A stretch of DNA of 7,105 nt from Actinomycetales bacterium UBA1383. Its GTDB lineage: Bacteria > Actinomycetota > Actinomycetes > Actinomycetales > Actinomycetaceae. The notes beneath the pieces are model-generated. The model had not been told where the DNA came from. It ran no database searches and was given only the letters and a program-made list of their open reading frames with translations. A program made the position numbers and the translations under genes. The stretch lies in contig DBQX01000066.1 in NCBI GenBank assembly GCA_002305415.1, forward strand, positions 1-7,105, read 5' to 3'. Every line of letters starts with the position of its first letter. Positions within the stretch are counted from its first letter, which is position 1. This document shows, one piece after another, positions 1-5,811 of the stretch.

Positions 1-1067
1 AGGGCGTCGACCTGGCTCGGGAAGGTGCCCTTGGCCAGGAACGCCTTGATCTGCTGCTCGGGGGCGGTCAGCCACGCCGCGAGCGCCTTGGCCTCCTCCG
101 GGTGCTCGGTCTGGGTGGGCACGGTCAGGTAGGAACCGCCCCAGTTGCCGCCGCCACCGGGGAAGACGTCGGCGATGTCCCAGCCCTCGACGCCGGCCGC
201 GTTGCCCTCGATGACACCGAGCATCCAGCCCGGGCAGAGCATGGTGGCGAAGCCGTTGGTCTGGAAGGAGTTGGTCCAGTCCTCGCTCCACTGGGCGAAG
301 TTGGCGGAGAGGTTCTCATCCACGGCGGCGGTCATCACCCTGTCGTAGATGGCCTTGATCTCGGTGTTCTCCGCGAGCGGGATGGGCGTGCCGTCGTCCT
401 CCTCGAAGGGGTTCTGGAGCTGGTTGATCATGCCCTGGAAGATGGCCTCGGACGCGTCGAACCACGGGATGCCGGTGGCGTCGACGAACTGCTTGCCCAC
501 GGCGAAGTAGTTGTCCCAGTCGCCTTCGAGCAGTGCCGCCACCTCGTCGCGGTCGGTGGGGAGGCCGGCCTGCGCGAACAGGTCGCTGCGGTAACAGACG
601 CCCTCGGGGCCGATGTCCGAGCCGTAGCCGATGAGCTTCCCGTCCTCGGTGGTGACGGCGGCGGTCTTCCATTCCAGCCAGCGGCCCTCGAGGGCCGGGT
701 CGGAGAGGTCCACGAACCTGTCGGCGTACTGCATCATCTCCGGGACCCAGTCCACCTCGATGCCCTCGATGTCCGAGAGTCCCGAGCCGGCGGCCAGGCG
801 GGTGTTCAGGTTGGTGCGCGCCTCATCGGAGGTGGCGGCCTTCTTGTGCTCGACCGTGATGTCCGGGTTGAGCTCCATGTACTCCTCGATGAGGCCCTCA
901 TAGCCCCACTCGTTGAAGGTGGCGACCGTCAGGGTGATCTTCTCCCCCGGCGCCGCCGAGCCGCCGGTCGTGGCGTCGTCCGAGCCACCATCACCTCCTC
1001 CGCACGCCGTAAGGGCGAGCGCCATCGCCGCCGTGCCGGCGATGGCTGTCGTACGGGTCCGTCCCAC
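1..1067 (-). CDS. ABC transporter sugar-type substrate-binding lipoprotein (C-terminus cut by window edge)
   Basis: This is an extracellular solute-binding protein, family 1 (COG1653/UgpB-like), the membrane-anchored receptor of an ABC importer, most likely for a sugar or oligosaccharide. The reading frame stays open to the window edge and gives 355 residues. Relatives usually have about 420-440, so roughly 70-80 C-terminal residues are missing. Residues 1-22 form a lipoprotein signal: basic start, hydrophobic Ala/Leu stretch, lipobox LTAC with acylated Cys22. A Gly/Ser/Asp linker follows to about residue 42, then the mature domain begins (ITLTVATFNEWG). Typical family segments are GYGSDIGPEGVCYRSDLFAQ (147-166), GFATMLCPGWMLGVI (272-286) and a late NWGGSYLTVPTQTEHPEEA (308-326). 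The start is GTG at 1065-1067, preceded by AAGGAG (1073-1078) with a 5-nt spacer. Permease genes would be expected further left, outside the window. The class is secure; the substrate cannot be read from the sequence. Confidence 0.93.
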   Translation of the reverse strand, partial: MGRTRTTAIAGTAAMALALTACGGGDGGSDDATTGGSAAPGEKITLTVATFNEWGYEGLIEEYMELNPDITVEHKKAATSDEARTNLNTRLAAGSGLSDIEGIEVDWVPEMMQYADRFVDLSDPALEGRWLEWKTAAVTTEDGKLIGYGSDIGPEGVCYRSDLFAQAGLPTDRDEVAALLEGDWDNYFAVGKQFVDATGIPWFDASEAIFQGMINQLQNPFEEDDGTPIPLAENTEIKAIYDRVMTAAVDENLSANFAQWSEDWTNSFQTNGFATMLCPGWMLGVIEGNAAGVEGWDIADVFPGGGGNWGGSYLTVPTQTEHPEEAKALAAWLTAPEQQIKAFLAKGTFPSQVDA

Positions 1068-1184
1068 TGTGACTCCTTTGTTCGGGTTCTCGGCGCCCTC
1101 CCCTATGAGGACGCCTCACCTCATGATCACACTCCCGTTGAGTGGGGCGTCACCCGATGACGGACACAATCGGATAACGACGCC
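1068..1184 (-). promoter_or_regulatory. Intergenic control region of the ABC transporter gene with nested inverted repeats
   Basis: This 117-nt gap lies between the murE stop and the binding-protein start, both on the minus strand, and probably holds the transporter promoter. I found no convincing -35/-10 pair. Visible structure: a 6-bp inverted repeat ATGAGG/CCTCAT (1105-1110 and 1119-1124, 8-nt loop); an overlapping alternative TGAGG/CCTCA (1106-1110 and 1114-1118); CACTC/GAGTG (1130-1134 and 1140-1144, 5-nt loop); and CCGAT/ATCGG (1154-1158 and 1169-1173). The 11-mer GACGCCTCACC occurs at 1110-1120 and again at 1179-1189, across the murE stop. Sugar ABC operons in actinomycetes are commonly repressed by LacI- or ROK-type regulators at such dyads, so one or more may be operators. 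A weak hairpin terminator for murE is an alternative. No U-rich tract follows any of the stems. Confidence 0.4.
1073..1078 (-). promoter_or_regulatory. Ribosome binding site of the solute-binding protein gene
   Basis: On the minus strand this reads AAGGAG, five bases before the GTG at 1065-1067. It is a near-perfect Shine-Dalgarno sequence and fixes the start at a GTG codon. That start gives a complete lipoprotein signal peptide. Confidence 0.85.
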
Positions 1185-2636
1185 TCACCGCAGCCCGAGC
1201 GCCGCCCGGGCCTCGGCGACCTCGTCCCACGGGACCGCCTCGGCGCCGCGCTCCAGCGTCTCCTCCGGCCCCTTCCCGGCCAGCAGCACCGTGTCACCCG
1301 GCGCGGCCGAGACCACGGCGTACCGGATGGCCTCTCGCCGGTCCCCGATGCTCACGAAGTTGCCTCGCCCCACCTCGCGCGCCCCGCGCTCCATCTCCCG
1401 CAGGATGTCCTCCAGCGGCGTGTCGCGGTGATCCTCCTCGGTGAAGACGGCTTCGTCCGCCACGCGCGTCGCCACCTCCCCGAGCGGCGCGCGCTTCGAG
1501 GGGTCGCGCGGGCCGCCCGCGGAGCCGAGCACGACCCACAGCCGGCCGTCCGTCGTCGCCCGCAACGTCGTCAGCGCCTTCTCCAGCGATGGGGGCGTGT
1601 GCGCGAAGTCCACGATCACCCGGATGTCCCCGGCGGGGACGAGTTCCATGCGCCCCGGCACACCGCGGAAGCCCTCGAGGCCCGTGACCAGCTGCTCCAC
1701 TCCCGCGCCCAGGTGCGCGGCCGCCGCCATCCCGGCGAGCGCGTTCGCCACGTTGAACCGCCCGATCATGGGCAGCACCACCACGAAGTCCCCCAGGGGC
1801 GAACCGACCCGGAACCTCAGGCCGCGCCCGCCCTCGACGATCCCGAGGGCGCGCCAGTCCGCGTCCGCGCCGTCGGCGCTGTAGCTCGTCTCGGCCGGGG
1901 CGACTCGCCGCAGCCGGGGGAACCACGCGTCGTCGGCGTTGAGGACGGCGAACGGGGCGCGTTCCACGAGCCTGCGCTTGTCCGCGAAGTAGTTCTCGAC
2001 CGTGCCGTGGAAGTCGAGGTGCTCCTTGGTCAGGTGCGTCCACACGGCGACGTCCCACTCGACCGCACGCACCCGGTCGAGCGCCAGCGCGTGGCTGGAC
2101 GCCTCCAGCACGGCGGCCTGGGCGCCAGCGTCCACCATCTCGCGGAGGACCGCCTGCACCTGCGGCGCCTCCGGCGTGGTGAAGTGCGCGGGGAAGTGCC
2201 GCAGCACGCCGTCGGGCAGTTCGTAGCCGACGGTGGAGAGCAGCCCGGTCCGCAGCCCGGCAGCCCGCAACAGGTGCCGCGTCAGCCAGCTCGTGGTGGT
2301 CTTGCCGTCCGTTCCCGTCACGCCGACCACCCGCAGCTCCCGCGACGGGTTGCCGGCGAGGATGGCGGCGGCGTCGGCGAGTACCTCCCGCGCGCTGCGG
2401 ACGACGACGTACGGCAGCGTCGTCGTCATGCCGGCGGGCGGGCCCTCTCCGAGGACGGCGACGGCGCCACGCGCCACCGCCTCCGGGATGAACCGGTGCC
2501 CGTCGACGCGGGCGCCGCGGATCGCGACGAAGGCGTCGCCGGGACGTACCCACTCGGCATTGTGGGTGACGCCCGTCACCTCGACATCCCCGGTGGGCGG
2601 CAGGTCGAGGGCGGCGAGAAGATCGGTGAGACGCAT
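1185..2636 (-). CDS. murE: MurE-type Mur ligase (UDP-MurNAc-L-Ala-D-Glu amino-acid ligase), outside a dcw cluster
   Basis: This is a cytoplasmic ATP-dependent ligase of peptidoglycan synthesis that adds the third stem-peptide amino acid to UDP-MurNAc-L-Ala-D-Glu. It has 483 residues, normal length for the family. An N-terminal UDP-binding domain (about 1-95) is followed by the central ATPase domain with P-loop GVTGTDGKTTT (105-115), TTPE (153-156), EASSHAL (178-184), HLTKEHLDFHGT (201-212), the probable carbamylated Lys220 in YFADKR, and GRFNVANALA (292-301). The ligase domain starts near GVPGRME (325-331) and holds VDFAHTPPSLEKAL (342-355). Oddities: the E. coli DNPR motif is replaced by EDHR (401-404), and GKGHE by GKGPE (454-458); both regions contact the incoming amino acid. 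No mur, fts or mra gene adjoins it, so it may be a relocated murE or a second paralogue. ATG at 2634-2636 has no Shine-Dalgarno but has TACCCT six bases upstream, suggesting a leaderless message. The family is certain; the amino acid added is not. Confidence 0.92.
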   Translation of the reverse strand: MRLTDLLAALDLPPTGDVEVTGVTHNAEWVRPGDAFVAIRGARVDGHRFIPEAVARGAVAVLGEGPPAGMTTTLPYVVVRSAREVLADAAAILAGNPSRELRVVGVTGTDGKTTTSWLTRHLLRAAGLRTGLLSTVGYELPDGVLRHFPAHFTTPEAPQVQAVLREMVDAGAQAAVLEASSHALALDRVRAVEWDVAVWTHLTKEHLDFHGTVENYFADKRRLVERAPFAVLNADDAWFPRLRRVAPAETSYSADGADADWRALGIVEGGRGLRFRVGSPLGDFVVVLPMIGRFNVANALAGMAAAAHLGAGVEQLVTGLEGFRGVPGRMELVPAGDIRVIVDFAHTPPSLEKALTTLRATTDGRLWVVLGSAGGPRDPSKRAPLGEVATRVADEAVFTEEDHRDTPLEDILREMERGAREVGRGNFVSIGDRREAIRYAVVSAAPGDTVLLAGKGPEETLERGAEAVPWDEVAEARAALGLR

Positions 2637-2642
2637 ACGGCG

Positions 2643-2648
2643 AGGGTA
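2643..2648 (-). promoter_or_regulatory. Putative -10 box of a leaderless murE promoter
   Basis: On the minus strand TACCCT matches the actinobacterial TANNNT -10 pattern and ends six bases before the murE ATG. That spacing would place the transcription start at or next to the start codon. No purine-rich ribosome binding site is present, which fits leaderless translation. I see no good -35 hexamer 16-18 nt upstream. Confidence 0.5.
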
Positions 2649-2658
2649 GCGTCGGCGT

Positions 2659-2683
2659 TCCGGGGAGGGTCGCCGATCCCGGA
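2659..2683. repeat. Inverted repeat between murE and kinase promoters
   Basis: Six-base arms TCCGGG (2659-2664) and CCCGGA (2678-2683) flank a 13-nt centre. The element lies between the two proposed divergent -10 boxes, about where both -35 regions would fall. It could be a regulator site, but six GC-rich bases per arm can arise by chance in this composition. Confidence 0.3.
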
Positions 2684-2694
2684 CGGACCGTGTC

Positions 2695-2706
2695 GGCGCA
2701 TGCGCC
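2695..2706. promoter_or_regulatory. Perfect 12-bp palindrome, candidate operator at the kinase promoter
   Basis: GGCGCATGCGCC is its own reverse complement and directly abuts the TACGCT box at 2707-2712. It therefore sits in the -35/-10 spacer, where a bound repressor would block polymerase. It could serve autoregulation by the downstream response regulator or control by another factor. The role is inferred from position and symmetry only. Confidence 0.35.
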
Positions 2707-2712
2707 TACGCT
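2707..2712 (+). promoter_or_regulatory. Putative -10 box of a leaderless histidine kinase promoter
   Basis: TACGCT fits TANNNT and is followed by seven bases and then ATG at 2720-2722, the spacing typical of leaderless actinobacterial genes. This supports the ATG at 2720 over the in-frame GTG at 2690, which lies upstream of the box. No clear -35 hexamer is seen. Confidence 0.55.
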
Positions 2713-2719
2713 TGGCACC

Positions 2720-5020
2720 ATGGACCGTGGCGGCGCACTTCTCTCCCGCATGCGCCTCCTCGCCTCCGCTCGGGGGGAGCGCCCCTGGTTCACGTCGCTG
2801 CTGCACGCGATGCGGGTGGTCACCGCGGGGCTCGTCGCGCTGGACGGCGTGACGGCGCTCGCCGCGAGCGGGCCCGTCCTCCGTGAGGGGCCGGCACCGG
2901 TGGCGGGGGTCCTCCTGGCGCTGGCGGGGATAGTCGCCATGGTGGTGCTGCTCGTCCGCGACGTCGACGCCCTCCGCTGGCACACGGTGGCGGTCGCCGT
3001 GGTCCTGGGCGGGCTCACCCTCGCGCTCGTGGCCACACAACACGCCGGCGCCTCGTCCCCGCTGTGGTGGCCGACGCGCTATCTCACCGCGACCCTGATG
3101 TTCGTGGTGGTCGCCAGCCGGTCCCGGTGGCGCGCGGCCCTCCTGGGTGCGGTGGGGGTCTTCCACGCGGGGATGCGCGCGGTGGAGCTCGCGCCCGCCG
3201 ACGCGGGGATCGGCCTGGTGCGGCAACTCGCCGGGGAGCTCGGCCTCCTCGCCTTCACCGCGGGAGTCATGTTCGTGATCATGGAGACCCTGCTGGGCGC
3301 CGCCGCGCTGACGGACGACGCCCACGCGGCCGCGGTGCGCGAGAAGCGCCGCATCGCGCTCGCGGACGCCACGCAACGCTCCGCGCAGGAGGTGGAGCGC
3401 TTCGTGCACGACGAGGTGCTCCACACCCTGCGCCTGATCGCCATGGACCGCCGCGACGTGAGCCCGGTCAGCGCGGTGGCGGCAGCCACGCGCCTGGAGC
3501 GGCTGCTCCACGCCCGGCCAGCCGTGCCCGCCGGGGGTGACACGTTCACCGAGCGGATGGCGAACGCGATCGCCGAGTTCGGGCTCGCGGTCGAGTTCAG
3601 CACGGACGAGGCGGTGTCCGTACCCCCTGACGTCGAGTCCGCCCTGCTGCTGGCCACGCTCGAGGCGCTGCGGAACGTCGAGCGCCACGCGAACGTGTCC
3701 GTGGCGCGCGTCAGCGTGCGGCGGGAGGGGCTCACGGTGGTGGTCGAGGTCGAGGACGACGGCGTCGGCTTCGACCCGGAGTCCGTGGGCTCCCGGACCG
3801 GCGTCCGCTCGTCCATCCACGAGCGCGTCCGTGAGGTGGGGGGCGAGGCGTCCATCCGCTCGCGGCCGGGCCACGGCACCACCGTGCGGCTCGCATGGGC
3901 AGCCGGGCGCCCGCCCATCTCGCCCCGGTTCGCCACCAGCATGGGCTACGGCGCGCTCGCCGAGATCTACCCGCGCGCGAGCCTCATCACCGTGCCCTAC
4001 TTCGCCTTCACGCTGTGGAACGCCGCGTGGCTCTCGCCGGACCTGGCCGCGCCCTGGGCCGGCTGGGCCTCAGCGCTGTCCCTCACGGCCATCACCTCCG
4101 CACTCCTCCTCGGCACACTCCGGCACGGGCCGCGCCGCTGGATGGCCTTCCTGTTGCCGGCACTCGCGTGGACCACCACCGCGCTCAACGGCTGGGCCCT
4201 GCCGGAGGGCGTCAGCAATCCCTACCTGTTCTGGAGCGGGACGGCCTCCCTCGCGGTCGCAGTCGCGCTGACGATGTTCCACCATCCGGCCCTCATCGTC
4301 GTGAGCGGCCTGGGCTCCACGGCCCTCGTGGCCGCTTTCAGCGTACTCCGGGCAGGAGGTGACCTCGCGGGCTCCGCCTTCCTGGGCACCATCACGCAAC
4401 CGGCGATCAGCGTGGGCGCCTACCTCACGGTCCGGCTCGTGTTCGACTCCCTCTCCTGGGAGGTGTTCCGCACCGGGGAGGAGTCGGCCCGGGAACTGGC
4501 GGACGCGCGTGCGCGGGCGGAGTTCGCCGCCACGCTCACCGAACGGTTGCGCCGGGGGCGGGACGTCGTCGCCGCCTTCGTGGCGGACGTCGCCGCTGGC
4601 CGCCTCGACCCGGTCGACGACGCCGTGCGCGCACGCGCGGACGCCATCGAGCGGACGCTGCGCGACCAGATGCTCACGCACACCCGGACGACGCTGCCGG
4701 AGGCGGCCGACCGGATGCGGGCCCTGGGACATTCGGTGGTGCTCCGGGTCCCCGAGTCCGCCCCCGCGCCACCCCAGGAGGTGGGGGCGGGCGCACTGCG
4801 GCTGCTGGCGACGATGACGCCGAACGGGGCGCGCGCCGACGTCACGCTCACGGTGCTGCCGCTCGCTGACGCGTGGCGCGTGGCGCTCACCGTGCTCTCC
4901 CCGGATCCCCTGGTGCTCGCGGAGGTGCGTGACCACGACCTGTCCGGCTGGACCATCGCGCGTGCGGACGACTTCGTCCGCCTCACCCGCCATGTCCCCT
5001 CATTGTTGGACACGATTTGA
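2720..5020 (+). CDS. Two-module membrane sensor histidine kinase (HPK7/DesK-NarX type) with a degenerate second kinase half
   Basis: This is a 766-residue sensor kinase that probably phosphorylates the regulator encoded 36 nt downstream. Module 1: about five or six membrane segments (roughly 30-190), then a HisKA_3-like dimerisation helix with VHDEVLHTL, proposed phospho-His230 and a DxxxH phosphatase-type motif (Asp231, His235). The ATPase domain follows: N-box LEALRNVERHA (Asn319), G1 EDDGVGFD (345-352) and GHGTTV (384-389). Module 2: about six more membrane segments (roughly 420-575), a helical Ala/Arg-rich linker, then about 180 residues laid out like another helix-plus-ATPase unit. By eye Arg612 replaces the histidine, Thr698 the N-box asparagine, and no glycine-rich ATP-lid motif remains. 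Module 2 therefore looks catalytically dead. Such kinases normally have one membrane-kinase unit of about 350-450 residues. ATG 2720 is chosen for its leaderless-type TACGCT box; GTG 2690 would add ten residues. The signal is unknown. Confidence 0.9.
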   Translation: MDRGGALLSRMRLLASARGERPWFTSLLHAMRVVTAGLVALDGVTALAASGPVLREGPAPVAGVLLALAGIVAMVVLLVRDVDALRWHTVAVAVVLGGLTLALVATQHAGASSPLWWPTRYLTATLMFVVVASRSRWRAALLGAVGVFHAGMRAVELAPADAGIGLVRQLAGELGLLAFTAGVMFVIMETLLGAAALTDDAHAAAVREKRRIALADATQRSAQEVERFVHDEVLHTLRLIAMDRRDVSPVSAVAAATRLERLLHARPAVPAGGDTFTERMANAIAEFGLAVEFSTDEAVSVPPDVESALLLATLEALRNVERHANVSVARVSVRREGLTVVVEVEDDGVGFDPESVGSRTGVRSSIHERVREVGGEASIRSRPGHGTTVRLAWAAGRPPISPRFATSMGYGALAEIYPRASLITVPYFAFTLWNAAWLSPDLAAPWAGWASALSLTAITSALLLGTLRHGPRRWMAFLLPALAWTTTALNGWALPEGVSNPYLFWSGTASLAVAVALTMFHHPALIVVSGLGSTALVAAFSVLRAGGDLAGSAFLGTITQPAISVGAYLTVRLVFDSLSWEVFRTGEESARELADARARAEFAATLTERLRRGRDVVAAFVADVAAGRLDPVDDAVRARADAIERTLRDQMLTHTRTTLPEAADRMRALGHSVVLRVPESAPAPPQEVGAGALRLLATMTPNGARADVTLTVLPLADAWRVALTVLSPDPLVLAEVRDHDLSGWTIARADDFVRLTRHVPSLLDTI

Positions 5021-5026
5021 CCGAGT

Positions 5027-5041
5027 TGCCAGTGAGTGGCA
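5027..5041. repeat. Small perfect inverted repeat in the kinase-regulator gap
   Basis: TGCCA (5027-5031) and TGGCA (5037-5041) flank five bases and could form a short RNA hairpin ending at the AGGAG ribosome binding site of the regulator gene. A second small dyad, CCAT/ATGG (5047-5050 and 5057-5060), includes the start codon. Either could tune translation of the regulator; both are short enough to be chance. Confidence 0.3.
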
Positions 5042-5045
5042 GGAG
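5041..5045 (+). promoter_or_regulatory. Ribosome binding site deciding the response regulator start
   Basis: AGGAG lies 11 nt before ATG 5057, slightly far but usable. The alternative in-frame GTG at 5036 has no purine-rich site upstream and would put this motif inside the coding region. ATG 5057 also begins closer to the conserved receiver-domain start. Confidence 0.5.
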
Positions 5046-5056
5046 ACCATTGGCTC

Positions 5057-5797
5057 ATGGGAGACACCAGCCCACCCCGGCGGGTTCGGGTGGCGGCGGT
5101 GGACGACCACCCGATCGTGGTGGCCGGCCTCGCGTCGTTGCTCTCCCGCTCCTCCGGGTCTGACCCGGAGGGCGGAGTCGCCGCGGAACTCGCGCCCCGG
5201 AACGCGCCGCGCATCGAGTGGCTGGGTGAGTCCCCGACCCTCACCGCCCTCCAGGCGCGGCTCGCCGAGTGGGACCCGGCGCCCGATGTGATCCTCTACG
5301 ACCTGTACCTCAACGACGGCTCTGACCCCGCCGAGGGGATCGCCTCACTCGTCGAGAGGGGGATCACGGTCGTGATCCTCACCTCGGAGCTCCGGCCGGT
5401 CCCGATCAGGCAGGCCATCAAGGCGGGCGCGACCGGTCTCATCCTCAAGTCCGACGAGACCGAGAAGATCCTCGACGTCATCCGCGCGGCGGGGCTCGGT
5501 CACTTCGCGGTCTCGTCCGACCTCGCCTTCGTCCTCGCCACCGACGAGAACCTGGTGCCGAACCTCGCGCCACGGGAACTCGAGGTCCTCCGTCTGCTGG
5601 CGGAGGGAGTCCCGCGGAAGTCGGTCGGGAACCAGCTCACCCCACCCGTCAAGCTCGCCACCGTCGTCACCTACCTGAACCGGATCGCGAAACGCTACAA
5701 GGAGCTGGGACGCGACGTGAAGACCTCGCAGGACGCGATCCGGGCCGCTGTCGAGGACGGCTACCTCGACCCACCCGGTGGCGTGGGGCCTCACTGA
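5057..5797 (+). CDS. Two-component response regulator, receiver domain plus LuxR-like HTH
   Basis: This is a 246-residue cytoplasmic response regulator, probably a transcription factor phosphorylated by the kinase just upstream. The receiver domain (about 9-145) shows the acidic pair in AVDDHP (Asp16, Asp17), phosphoacceptor Asp82 in LYDLYLNDG, Thr109 in ILTS and Lys131 in ILKSD, so phosphorylation chemistry looks intact. An unusually long Ser/Pro/Gly-rich stretch (about 31-54) lies between the first helix and second strand. The C-terminal domain starts with LAPRELEVLRLLAEG (170-184), a clear LuxR/GerE first helix. The rest departs from the classic pattern: the usual S-N-x-E-I-A and T-V-K-x-H blocks become PRKSVGNQL and LATVVTYLNRIAKRY (200-214), followed by a tail to YLDP. 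This looks like the actinobacterial variant group of LuxR-type regulators. It likely shares a transcript with the kinase (36-nt gap, no terminator). The DNA target is unknown; the kinase promoter palindrome is a candidate. Confidence 0.92.
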   Translation: MGDTSPPRRVRVAAVDDHPIVVAGLASLLSRSSGSDPEGGVAAELAPRNAPRIEWLGESPTLTALQARLAEWDPAPDVILYDLYLNDGSDPAEGIASLVERGITVVILTSELRPVPIRQAIKAGATGLILKSDETEKILDVIRAAGLGHFAVSSDLAFVLATDENLVPNLAPRELEVLRLLAEGVPRKSVGNQLTPPVKLATVVTYLNRIAKRYKELGRDVKTSQDAIRAAVEDGYLDPPGGVGPH

Positions 5798-5799
5798 GC

Positions 5800-5805
5800 T
5801 AGCGT
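5800..5805 (+). promoter_or_regulatory. Putative -10 box of a leaderless promoter for the DUF72 gene
   Basis: TAGCGT begins three bases after the regulator stop codon and ends six bases before GTG 5812, matching TANNNT with leaderless spacing. The GTG start has no AGGAG-type site; GGCGGG is the only upstream purine-rich stretch and sits directly against the codon. The gene may therefore be transcribed independently of the two-component pair. Confidence 0.5.
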
Positions 5806-5811
5806 GGCGGG

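Noticed and set aside
102..1160. A 352-residue open frame on the plus strand
   Set aside because: It lies antisense to the solute-binding protein gene, which has a lipobox, a strong ribosome binding site and clear family motifs. The plus-strand translation is Gly/Val/Ala-rich, matches no family I recognise and is typical of antisense frames in GC-rich DNA.
2690..2719. Upstream GTG start for the kinase, adding ten residues
   Set aside because: No ribosome binding site fits it, and the TACGCT box with leaderless spacing lies between it and ATG 2720.
1428..2852. A 474-residue plus-strand frame antisense to murE
   Set aside because: It is a compositional shadow. murE on the other strand carries the full set of Mur ligase motifs.
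1294..3036. A 580-residue open frame on the minus strand overlapping murE and the kinase gene
   Set aside because: It is rich in Arg, Gly and Ala without domain motifs, crosses the divergent promoter region and shadows murE in another frame.
2576..3874. A 432-residue minus-strand frame antisense to the kinase
   Set aside because: It has His/Arg/Gly-biased composition and no recognisable motifs, while the plus strand encodes a clear kinase with all ATP-binding boxes.
4070..4993. Long minus-strand frame antisense to the second half of the kinase, raising the idea that this half is a separate or broken gene
   Set aside because: The plus-strand kinase frame runs unbroken from 2720 to 5018 with consistent membrane segments and codon bias, so a single fused protein is the better reading.
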